Below are positions 54,425-64,000 of a DNA stretch of 64,000 nucleotides, one piece after another. The DNA comes from Dryocosmus kuriphilus. Its lineage: Eukaryota; Arthropoda; Insecta; Hymenoptera; Cynipidae. The stretch spans positions 234,886,618-234,950,617 of the forward strand of contig CM076190.1 in the NCBI GenBank assembly GCA_038277395.1, written 5' to 3'. Both the position numbers and the translations under genes were made by a program. Each line of letters starts with the position of its first letter. The stretch's first letter is position 1. Under the pieces are notes generated by a model that searched no databases, was not told the origin of the DNA, and worked only from the letters and a program-made list of their open reading frames with translations.

Positions 54425-57400
54425 GAGTCGAGCTTTCTCGGTGGGTTGCTGTCACCACTATGCAGTTAACTGCGAATACAAGAATAAGCCGTCGGGGAGA
54501 GCCAAAGGAAACCAGCCGTGGATGTGGTGAGCCTACCTGGTAGAAAATACATGACAGCCATGGTTTGGGAGAACTCACCCTTCCGTGTCCATACGCAATA
54601 GGTGGGTTCTGCCGAGCCGTGGCCTGTCTACTATCCAACTAGAAACACTACCCGTATCAAAACTAAGAATCTTATTAGTGAAAAATCCTGATGCACCATT
54701 GGATGCGACAGCAATAACACTGCCCGTAAGGAATGTGTGGAATGATTCGTCTTTATGGTCAACGTGGTATTGCTGTCAGTGTGGCGCACTGCCTTTCAGG
54801 GGGCTTTAGGTTACGAGGCAGAAACCGTAATGTGTCTAGCGACAAGTTGACACGGCTCTTGTCAAAGTCGGAAAGCTCCCACACTTATACCTAGGGAGGT
54901 ATGGGGGTTATCACTCCTGGGATGGTGAACTCACTGGCGATCGGAACAGAATCTCTAATATGCGGACTTTCTTGAAACTATCATGGCTAACTTCCAAAAA
55001 CGAACAAATGCATTAAAATATATTAAGGCGAGAAGTCTGAATGCGCGTAGTCTAAATACTGGTGGATTTACTAAAGGGCAATTTCTGCAAAAAGGTGCTA
55101 ATTAACGTGCTATGCCTACCGAAGACAAAGGAACAGATCCTAAAGATCTTTCTTACGAAACAGTCGAACAAGTTTTTGACAAATTCTCAATGTTTTTCAC
55201 AAAAAGAGTATTCGGAGACTTCAACGTTAAAATTGGAAAAGAACTGATGTACAGGCCTACAATGGGGTCAGAAATATTATTACATTACGTTAGTAATGCT
55301 AATGGGAGTAGTGTAATAAACTTTGCACTTTCAAAGAACCTCTTCCTCAAAAGCACATATTTCATGCATACCACCTGAACATCACCAGATAACATCACTC
55401 ACAATCAGACTGATCACGTTTTAATTGATAGAAGGCTTGATACAAGCATCTTCAATGTAAGATCGTACAGGGGAGTAGATTTAAATTCAGATAAGTTTCA
55501 CGTGATAGTGAGATTAAGACCTACACTTGCGCAAAATAAGAAAACTAGCCCCCCAGAGCCAATAGTCCATTTCAATTTTGATAATTTCAAAATACCAACA
55601 GAAACATTGAATTATCAAGTACGGATTTTTAATAGTTTCGATGCTCTTCAAAAGCAGAGAGACGATAGCGATAATTGTGAGGAGGACACGGCAAACATGT
55701 GGAAAATATGAAAGAGGCGATAACGACAGCGGCGAGAAGTACTACAGGTTTAAAGCAGGTAACAAAAAGCGAACCGCGGTTCGCCGAAGAGTGCAAACTA
55801 TGGCTTAAAAAGTGAACAAAGGCCAAACAAATTAGTTTGCAATATACGTGCGATAAAACGCATAAGAAGTACCTCGAGATTAGTAGAAGTACAAATAGTT
55901 TTTACAGATCCAAGAAAAGGGAGTGGGAAAAGACAAACAAAATAACCCGCGAGAGAGGTAGAGGGGAATAAATTTTATAAGGAAGGCTTTCAATGTAGAA
56001 CGGAAGTGATGAGGGATGAAAATAGCAATCAAGTATCTGATGCAACATAGAGACTAATTTTATGGAAAAACTACTTCGATAAGCTATTGAACGTACGCGA
56101 AGCAACTCTTGAATTTAATCTCGGTCAAATTCACACTGCTGATCTACTAATTGATAACCCTGATGATAAGGAAATAGAAATGGCCATAAAGAAGTTGAAA
56201 AATAACAAAGTCACGGGCACTGATGATCTACCACCAGAACTGATAAAAAATGGGGGCCCTCGCCTAACGGGGCAAACTTGAAAATTATTACTCTCAATCC
56301 AGAATACAGAACGCATACCGGAGGATTGGAATACCTCTATTATTATAATCATTTCTAAAAAAGATGATAAAACGAACTGTAACAATTATCGGGGAATTTC
56401 GCTCATGCCTTCATGATACAAGATGCTGCCCAATGTAACCTTAAATAGAATAACCGATTTTGCTGAAGGAATCATTGGGGATTACCAGTGTGGTTTCCGC
56501 CGAAAATGGTCTACAAGCGATCAAACGTTTACAATTAGACAGCTGCTAGAAAAGGAATGGGAATTTAATGAAGCAACACTTCAGCTCCTTATCGACTTCA
56601 AAAAAGCCTACGTCTCTGTTATACGCACACGAATGTACTGGATTCTGGAGTTCTTGGGTGTACGAAGGAAATTGAATAGACTTCTCGGGGTTTGCTTAAG
56701 CGGCAGTAGGGATAGTATACGCTTAAACGGAAGTTTATCTCAGGAGTTTTTGATCCACGATGGCCTGAAGGAGGGCGATGCGCTTTCGTGCATCCTTTTC
56801 AACTTAGTCTTAGAATACGTGGCAAGAGAAGTACAAACAAATACGCCCGGTGCTACCTTCAATGGGATAATACAAATTCTGGGATATGCGGATGATCTCG
56901 AATTATTCGAGAATGGTAAGGAAACGGTAGCTAAAAATGCAGAATTCCAGATAAAAACCCCCCAAGGATATTATGTTCAGTAGTTAGCGAATCAAAGAAA
57001 AAATATTTGAACGTCGACAGATCAGGAAAAAGCAATGAAGACGGGGATCTAATGGCCCGAAATATAAAATTTGAAAGAGTTAAATACCTCGGGACTATTA
57101 TAGCCAGAGAAAATAACATTAAAACGGAAATCAACAGGCGGCTGCACGCTGGAAATGGGTGATACTATACAACAAATAAATTACTAAAATCGCGATCGTT
57201 ATCTAGGAACATCAAAGTAAAAATTTACAAAACGATAATAATGCCGGTCTTCATGTACGGGGGCGAAACGTGGGCGCTGAGGAAAGGAGAGGAGAACAGG
57301 TTTAAAGTATTCGAAAATAAAGGACTTCGAATAATCTTTGGTCCCAAAAAGGGACAAAGAGACAGGCGAATGAAGAAAACTGCATAATTATGAGCTGCAT

Positions 57401-57694
57401 GCCCTCTACGAAACAGTAAATATCAATAGAGTAATGAAAGCACGCAGATGAAGCTGGGCGGGACATGCAGCAAGAATGGGCAACGAAAGAACACTGGCAC
57501 AAGTTTCAAGAGGTAAACCGATTAGTAAGATACCTCTAGGCAGACCGAGATACAGATGGGAGGAAAACGTAAGGGGCGATCTAAAAGAGCAAGGACATGA
57601 TTACTTAAACTGGGTGGAGGATGTACAAAATAGAGATGCGTGGCGGTTCTGGAGAGCTGAGGCCATGAACAACCCAGTTCACAAAGCTACTCTA
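54425..57694 (+). mobile_element. LINE-D: RTE-like APE-type LINE, decayed
   Basis: A 5' UTR-like GC-richer start, an APE endonuclease (55.1-55.5 kb), a linker, an RT (56.1-57.0 kb), the post-RT region (57.2-57.7 kb) and a (TAA)n tail. Stops and frameshifts occur throughout. The 5' boundary is approximate. Confidence 0.75.
55112..55711 (+). pseudogene. LINE-D APE endonuclease remnant
   Basis: RVFGDFNVKIGKE carries the GDFN catalytic block. GSSVINFALSKNLFLKSTYF follows, then a stop at 55376 and in frame NQTDHVLIDRRLD (the terminal DH block). Confidence 0.75.
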
Positions 57695-57700
57695 CAATAA
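56087..57700 (+). pseudogene. LINE-D reverse transcriptase and C-terminal region
   Basis: 56087-56281 has KKLKNNKVTGTDDLPPELIK. 56423-56983 is a 186-residue open piece: GDYQCGFRRKWSTSDQTFTI, LQLLIDFKKAYVSVIRTRMY, HDGLKEGDALSCILFNLVLE and the catalytic YADD at 56885-56896. 57476-57700 ends the protein with GRPRYRWEENVRGDLKEQG and a TAA. Frameshifts lie near 56280, 56400 and 56990. RTE-like by overall sequence pattern. Confidence 0.8.
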
Positions 57701-57730
57701 TAATAATAATAAATAATAATAATAATAATA
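57695..57730. repeat. (TAA)n: tail of LINE-D and target of LINE-C copy 2
   Basis: About twelve TAA units with one imperfection, lying between the LINE-D stop codon and the first base of LINE-C (GTCGGGTCCCCC). Confidence 0.95.
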
Positions 57731-57789
57731 GTCGGGTCCCCCCTAATAGCACCGATGGGGGTGTAAATATTCGGGATGACAATGGCGAG

Positions 57790-58507
57790 TTGCGTGATGG
57801 ACAGGCAACTCGGTCCATGTCACCCGAAGAAAATTCTGTCCAGCCAGAACATCGGCAAAATGCGACAGGTGCCATGTCACCAGACACAACTGCTGATGAT
57901 GCTTCGGGCGATACTGAACGTCCGACCACTTCAGCAGGAATGTCGCAGCAGCGCATCAACTTTCAACCTCAGCATGATGAGTATTTGATGCCTTTCACCG
58001 AAAATTTGTGGCGAGGTTTCCGGAATTACCGACAGTAACGGGAGATGACCTTAGTCGGAGAACACTTTTGATAACTCAGGAGAATCTCCTGCACAGAAGA
58101 ACCATCAGCCGAGTAAAATCTGAGGTTGAAACCGCACTCCAACAACAACAGGTGGGTACACAGACCAGAAAGCGGATATCATGGAAAACCATGAATAAGG
58201 ATGTGGTCAGATGTCACTTTGAAGCTTTTTTCGGCGGGGGGGGGGGGGGGGGGGGGGGGTTGTGACGTATGAGCAACATCGTCTCTTCATAGACCTTCAT
58301 CCGGATTTGGCTTCGAGGGTGACACCCCAACATCTAGCTAACCAATTCCGCTCAATTGAGCGTCGTAAGCTCCTTTCCGTGGTCGAAATTGAAAATATCA
58401 GGAGGCGAGTGCAACAACAACTTGCGCTCCCCAAAATGAGCCCATGGAGGCGGTCGAGCGGGAGATACTGCCTGAAATACAAGACGCTACAAATGGCCAG
58501 GAGCTAG
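57790..58507 (+). pseudogene. LINE-C N-terminal region, frameshifted around a G24 tract
   Basis: Pieces at 57790-58038 (SMSPEENSVQPEHRQNATG), 58008-58265 (NLLHRRTISRVKSEVETALQ) and 58262-58507 (TYEQHRLFIDLHPDLASRV) are in different frames. The G24 tract at 58236-58259 lies at one frame change, so length change in that tract is a likely cause. Confidence 0.55.
58236..58259. repeat. Poly-G tract, 24 G
   Basis: An uninterrupted G run inside the LINE-C N-terminal coding region. Confidence 0.95.
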
Positions 58508-60537
58508 AACCGGGGGAAGTGGAACGAAGACTGTCATATAGTCATCAGTCTTTTGGGCTTCATCCCGCGGACCAGGCCCTTGTGGAGCCGATTGAAGAGC
58601 TCAATGAGGAGAGCTTGCGTCTTTTATGGTACTTCACTGATGCCATCATAGAGTTTGCGGAACAGGAACCATCCAAAAGGAGTGGTCTTCCAAAATTTAG
58701 GATTAACAACGACCTTCTCCGGTTAGTTGGCAGCTTCAACAACCATATATTGCCTCTGCACCTGCGTCAAAACATGAGCTTACAGCAATTTCAGACTATT
58801 GCATATTGCGCTGCCGTCGCGTGTGCCAGGACGCTGAGCATCAAAATTACGCCTAGGGGAAATAACACCTACTTCCCCAGGAGTAAGTCAGATCCTCCGT
58901 GGAAGTTTAGGTTTCAAAACGAAGTCAGCAAAATAAGAGATAAACTTGGTCGGTTGTACCAATTTCGAAAGGGCAATCGGGCACAGAAGCTGACTCGCCA
59001 CGTGGAGGAAATCCTACGTCCACTTAACATCAATCCAAGAATATCTAAAAATCTAGACGAAGTAATTCACTACTTTAGACAAAGGCTCATTGTCCTGTCA
59101 GCGCGTCTGCGACGCTTCAAGCGGTCTACCGCGAGAAGTTATGACAACAAGACCTTCCTACAGAGTGAAAATAAATTTTACCGTAAACTTTCTGATGGGG
59201 AAATCAATAATGCCATTAAACCCATGAGTGCCGAGGAGATGGCTGGATATTTTTCAGGTATCTGAGCTAATCATATGTCAAGTGATCTGGACACGCCGTG
59301 GCTTGACCTCGAAAATGACAGAGTTTCAGAACTGCCTGCCATGCATGATCTTTCTATCACAGCTTCTGAGGTATCTCGCATCCCAAAGAGGGCAAAGAAC
59401 TGGAAGACGGCTGGTCCGGACGGGGTGCACAGTTTCTGGTACAAGTATCGGGTGGCTTTGCACCCCGAACTTGCAGGCGCTCTTCAGGCCATTCTAGACA
59501 ATCCGGAACTTATGCCTTCATTCATGACAAAGGGAGTCACGTATATGATACCAAAAAAACCAGATCCTAATAGTCCTAAAGACTTTTGACTAATTGCCTG
59601 CCTTTCCACACTCTACAAGTGTCTCACGGCTATTATATCCGAAGGCATCTATAAACATTGCGAGGAGAACAACGTCCTCACACAAGAACAAAAGGATTGC
59701 TGTCGAGGCTCCCGTGGTTGCAAAGACTTGGTTACAATTGACACTGTGGTCGTGTTGCATGCGAAGCACCACCAACGTAATTTGCACATGGACTACATTG
59801 CCTATAAACAGGCTTTTCCCTCGGTGCCCCACGACTGTTTGTTTGAGGTCCTGAGGATATATAAGATCTGTCCAAGTGTGATTCAACTTCTGGGTCACGC
59901 AATGAGCACTTGGTGCACGAAAATCAGGTGTTTTAGTCGTGAAGCCGCGAGGGACACTCAGTCCTTGTCAATTAAACGAGGTATCTTCCAAGGTGACTGT
60001 TTCAGTTCATTATGTTTCTGTTTAGCCTTAAACCCTTCAAGCAGCACACTTAACACCGCCTCCTATGGGTTCAATATTATGGCGGGAGTGTCTGAATCTC
60101 AGCTCACTCACCTCCTTTATATGGATGACCTTAAGATTTATGCTGGCTCAGAGTCCAAGCTGCAAGACTCTCTCAACATCTTGCTGCAGTTTTCTAGCGA
60201 TATCAGGATGAATCTGGGCCTGGATGAATGCAGAAAACTGCATTTATCCCGTCGAGAGATGATCACACCACTGGAGGCGGATGATCATGATCCAATACAG
60301 ACGATGATTATTGGGGAGTCGTATAGGTATCTCGGTATATTGCAGGCAAGAGGACCACTCCTGTCTGCAATGAAAAAGGCACTTAAGACTTCCCTTTCCA
60401 GACGACTGAGTTCGATCATGTCTACCGGTCTCACTGCTAGGAACATCACCAAAGCAATTAACACCTTTGCTATCCCTCTCCTAACATATACTCCTTTGGA
60501 TTATTATTGTGGTCTGAAACAGATCTTGAGGCTTTAA
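58444..60537 (+). pseudogene. LINE-C ORF: helical region and reverse transcriptase
   Basis: A single frame interrupted only by TGA at 59263 and TGA at 59587. The first 270 residues are basic and helical (LRLLWYFTDAIIEFAEQEPS, ARLRRFKRSTARSYDNKTF). RT blocks follow: NWKTAGPDGVHSFWYKYRV, HMDYIAYKQAFPSVPHDCLF, RGIFQGDCFSSLCFCLALNP, and catalytic YMDD at 60118-60129 (LLYMDDLKIYAGS), then CRKLHLSRREM. A frameshift near 60490 ends the open stretch. Confidence 0.82.
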
Positions 60538-60817
60538 ACCGAATCATCCGCGTGAAAATGTGTGAGCATCAGATGCATCACGAGAGGACGGCTGTGGAGA
60601 GGATAGTCCTACCGCGCAAGCTTGGGGCTAGAGGAGTTGGACGTTCGACGGCCTTGTGACTCACAGGTTACACAGCTACGCGAATACTTCCTGAACAGGA
60701 CGAATATCCCGCTCTACGACTACATGTGTAGAGTAGACCTGTACACCCCTCTTAAGCTTGCAGTTGCTGATTACCAAAACATCGGACACCTAAACTATTG
60801 AACAACTTAATGCTCAA

Positions 60818-61588
60818 TTGCCTCAATACCCTCAAATACTAGATCTTCCATGCGTAGACTCTAATGCTTCAAACCTCTGGCTAAAGCGGGGGGGAGAATT
60901 CTTTCCGGAAACGGAGGGGTTCGTTATTGCTATACAAGATGGAGTAATGAACACGAGGAACTACCAAAAGCATGTCCTCAATTTTAAGGTGTTCATTGAT
61001 AAATGCCGCCTCCGTGGTAATCAAAATGAGACAATCGAGCACATCATTGATGGCTGTACGATGCTTGCCTCGCAAGAATATACCCGCAGACACAATGATG
61101 CTGCAGGGATTATTCACCAACAGTTTGCTCTAAATCTTGGTTTGCTAGAGGAACGTAAGCCTTATTATAAATACTCCCCTGTAAGAGTACAAGAGAACGA
61201 ACATCATCTCCTTTATTGGGACAGGACTATCCTGACACACCACCTGGTCAGGCATAATCGCCCAGATGTCCTCTGATGGAACAAACATGAGCAACATGTC
61301 AGAATTATTAACATTAGTGTTCCCTTAAACCACAATATCCAACTTCGATACACTGAGAAGATCCAGAAGTATGCGGATTTGCGACAGATCATGGCCGTGT
61401 GGAGGGTGAAGAAGGTCACCCTTCACCCGGTAGTAATCTCCTCCACAGGGAGCGTTCACGTGAGATGCATCCAGCACTTGGAAGACCTGGGAGCTGGGAA
61501 ATTTTTACATCTTATACAGAAGGCGATATTGCTTAACACCTGCCGCATCGTCCGGAGTTTTATGGGCATTACCAATGATAGCGGCTAA
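60818..61588 (+). pseudogene. LINE-C CCHC motif and restriction-like endonuclease
   Basis: CRLRGNQNETIEHIIDGC followed by EYTRRHND forms the Cys/His motif before RLE domains. The domain itself shows HHLLYWDRTILTHHLVRHNR and the PD dipeptide (RPD) of the PD-(D/E)XK fold. A premature TGA at 61274 cuts it, and a further matching piece (HVRCIQHLEDLGAGKFLHLI) is open at 61379-61588 after a frameshift. The nuclease would cleave the target for insertion. Confidence 0.75.
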
Positions 61589-61845
61589 TCGTCTTCTGTA
61601 AAAAAGGATATCCCACGTACACCTTAAAATTTGACATCCCCACGTTATGCACTTTTAATATTAAAAAAAATTTTTTTTGACAGAATTTTATTTAGTTTTA
61701 TTATCATGTGTTGTGACCTTTATTTATTTTTGTTCTTGTTATTATAACTATTATTTTGTTCGCTATCGTTCGTGTATGTCCGTGTACGTTTGTGAAGTTA
61801 TGTGTGTTGTCCACCGCTCGAAATATTATTATATTAAGTGAGTCG

Positions 61846-62392
61846 TTGGTCTCAGATGCTGGTTTAAAAAATCTTGACGAATGCTCTGGTTTCCATTCCC
61901 AGGTATGTCTCTGACTCTCTCTCTCTCACTATTGCTCTCGTTTGGGAGTGCTTTTGCCCTCTTTGCACCTGGGATAAGCAATTTCGCTTAAAATTTATAA
62001 CACTAAAAAAGAATTGAGCACAAATGTCTCTGATAATGTTGCCTGTAAGGGAGCATTATTCGTTTAAAAAAAAAAAAAATTTTTTTTTAAATAAAAACGA
62101 GCAATGGTTCTTCGGGCGTCTGTTTGAGACATTTGTGAATTTCCTCAATTCAGAAAAACACCTTATACTTCAGGCATCACTTTACCTCTGAGCAAAAGCT
62201 GCGATGCTTCATGGTCCAGAGCAGGATTATTTTAATTATTTGACGAATGCGGAAGCAGAATAATTTGTGAAAACGCATCTGACACAAACGAATCTACTAA
62301 GCACTTGCCGCGTTCGCGACTGCGTTTGGTAGCGAAGTACCGGGTCATGAGTACCTATGGGAAGAGGTGGGCCCATAATAATAATAATAACT
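61846..62392 (+). repeat. SINE-like dispersed repeat, copy 2
   Basis: The head TCGTTGGTCTCAGATGCTGG and GGTTTCCATTCCCAGG are spaced like tRNA A and B boxes. The body matches copy 1 (5988-6535, inverted) and the tail is TGGGCCCATAATAATAATAA. It begins right after LINE-C copy 2 ends. Confidence 0.5.
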
Positions 62393-64000
62393 GGAGTCCA
62401 CCTACCAATGTTCGTAATGAAAATTTTCTTGTTTCGTTTGTGAGGTTATGATTTTTGACAGTTCTGAACTTGAGTACAAAAATATTCTCTTTTTTTGAGT
62501 TTTTATGAAGCAATGAATGTTAAACATTTGGTATGAAATAAAGCATGTTTAGACTTTTTGACACTACTTTTTCTTAATTAAAAAGCTAACATTCTTACTG
62601 CTTGAAAAGTCTATTTCTTTCTGCAGGAAGACACTATTTTGATACCCTTTTAAGATTTCTGTCTCACTTTGAAGTCTGAATATTAAATTTTCACTTTACA
62701 GTTTTTTATTCCTTGTGTCAATATCCGGGTTTGTCAACGTTGTTCCACACCCAGGGTACCCAGGTACCCACTTACCGAATTACCTAAATAAATATCTTTT
62801 ATTATACGGCATTTATCTTTTAGTGGATTTGATTGTCATTTGCGATCGTAAAAGAATAGCCAGAAGTCCTTTTAAAGATATTTAGGCAAATCAGCTTATA
62901 GAAAAGGGACATGGAAGGGGAAGTCGCAATTAACTGTTTGCCCATTTTCGTCCCTCTCCCTGCATTAGATGCTCTAAACAAAAGAGAAGTTGCACATTAC
63001 GTTGTAGGGCCAAAGAAAGGTATTTCGCAACAATGTCTCAGTACTGGATGAGCATTTTTAAGTTTGGATGCGTTCTGAGAGATATTTGAACGATTTTGCA
63101 CGTGAATTTATCTGAAATGTATAGGCCAAAGGAAAGTTTAACGATTGACGAGTAGCTTTATCCTTTCCGTGGTTAAACGAAATTCAACCAGTGCATTCAG
63201 TCAAAGCCTGCCAAATATGGTATCAAGTTATGGTTGCTATGTGATGCTGAATATTCTTTTCCATTAAATGGATAAATTTGCAAGGCCAAAGTAGGTAATT
63301 TACGTGAGGTAAACCAGGGCGAAAGTGTTGTGAAAGAAATTGCTGCACCATACAAATGATCGGTCTGAAATGCTCCTAAGGACAATTTTTGCAAGTCTTT
63401 ACCGCTATCTAACCACCTTCTTTCTTGGAATCTAAATATCGCTGAGAGATTAAAGAAGAAAAAACCCTATATTTCTAAGAAAATGTCTCCTTCCAAGAAC
63501 TGACCAGAATTTTCAACGATCTTTGGATTCCAATTGAAAGTGATTATCTGCTAGCACTTACCAGAAAAGAAAAATAATGTTGTCCTGCTCTCCACCATGC
63601 ACTCAGATATGGCCGTAGCAAATGGTTTAAAAAAGAAGCCAGAACATGGTTCTCTATTATAATAAAAACAAAAGTGGTGTAGACACGATGTATCAGATGC
63701 TAGGCAGATACTCGTTTTGTTTTTCACTGTCGTAGATATTGCTAGGCTCGCAGCGTATATTATTTACCATGAAAATAATAAAATGATTTTAAAAAGGACG
63801 AGCAAAAGAAGGTTGTTTTTGAGGTATCTACGCGAAGAGCTTACTATGCCAATAATAGAAGATCGGTCTGTGAATAGACAAGTAATGAGAAACTAAAACA
63901 CGAAACTGGCCGTTTAGAGCATCCGTTGCAGGAAAATAGGTCCATTCGAAAACCCGTCATATCAACAAATGTTGGACCATACCGGTAGAAAGATTGTTAA
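62393..64000. other. AT-rich intergenic DNA
   Basis: 62450-62720 is related to the foldback at 36790-37240 (AAGTCTGAATATTAAATTTT, CACTACTTTTTCTTAATTAA). A short frame at 63197-63394 (-) has no family motif. No gene supported. Confidence 0.5.

Larger units (their letters stand above)
57731..61830 (+). mobile_element. LINE-C copy 2 (R4/Dong-like LINE with restriction-like endonuclease), near full length
   Basis: One long ORF, read in order: an N-terminal Gln/Ser-rich region, a basic helical region, the RT with YMDD, then a CCHC motif and a restriction-like endonuclease, followed by a 3' UTR of ~230 bases. Insertion in a TAA repeat and the RLE domain fit the Dong/R4 group, in which Dong is known to insert into TAA repeats; the exact clade is inference. 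Stops at 59263 and 59587 and frameshifts near 58.26 kb, 60.49 kb and 61.28 kb make it inactive. Confidence 0.8.

Noticed and set aside
5741..62392. CRISPR array
   Set aside because: The tandem repeats seen are microsatellites or a 121-bp minisatellite without unique spacers, and the sequence is eukaryotic.

Overview
The window reads as nuclear DNA of an insect, possibly a hymenopteran (inference). It is AT-rich and intron-bearing, has no bacterial operon structure and no rRNA or tRNA gene that I can see, and is dominated by decayed transposable elements of insect type: DD34D mariners, APE-type LINEs, a LINE with a restriction-like endonuclease, Ty3/gypsy and Ty1/copia retrotransposons, and a pogo/Tigger-like remnant. 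Most long open frames are pieces of these elements broken by stops and frameshifts.

Layout. 1-4596 (-) is a gypsy-like element: partial pol, gag, a tRNA-Lys-type primer binding site, and a ~1.75-kb LTR holding a 121-bp minisatellite. It abuts the 3' half of a mariner (4597-5071). 5.07-7.9 kb holds small foldback repeats and a SINE-like repeat. 7.96-11.48 kb (-) is a LINE with an R4/Dong-like RT and restriction-like endonuclease (LINE-C copy 1), interrupted by a nearly intact 1330-bp mariner (8511-9840). 14640-15952 is another complete but broken mariner. 17.1-18.0 kb is a dispersed repeat (family X) followed by a 30-G tract. 18.9-22.8 kb (+) is a decayed LINE (LINE-A). 23.1-27.4 kb (-) is a copia remnant. 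27.8-31.1 kb (-) is an RTE-like LINE (LINE-B copy 1). 32.0-36.15 kb carries the leader and gag start of a second LTR retroelement with three primer-binding-site-like motifs. 36.8-38.95 kb is foldback DNA, including a ~1.7-kb nested imperfect palindrome. 43.5-47.4 kb (+) is LINE-B copy 2, split by a 1.5-kb unknown insert. 50.2-53.2 kb is a family X copy split by a 2.4-kb insert with a pogo/Tigger-like transposase fragment. 54.4-57.7 kb (+) is an RTE-like LINE (LINE-D). LINE-C copy 2 (57731-61830, +) has inserted into its (TAA)n tail. A second SINE-like copy (61.8-62.4 kb) and AT-rich DNA close the window.

The best candidate for an undescribed host gene is a small secreted-protein family. Gene A (41310 to 38954, -) has a 55-nt first exon encoding a signal peptide, a 1.68-kb phase-1 intron and a 620-nt second exon that is open from the splice acceptor to the stop, giving about 224 residues. 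After the signal peptide comes a Cys/Pro-rich region, then an Arg-Ser-Pro repeat region, then a ~125-residue C-terminal domain I do not recognise. Gene B (47842 to 49764, +) lies head-to-head with A and matches it in both exons, but has an in-frame TAG and a disturbed exon-2 start. A third copy of the first exon alone (C, 14146 to 14092, -) keeps the same length, phase, donor and upstream block. All three share upstream sequence and early intron sequence, so they come from duplications of one locus.
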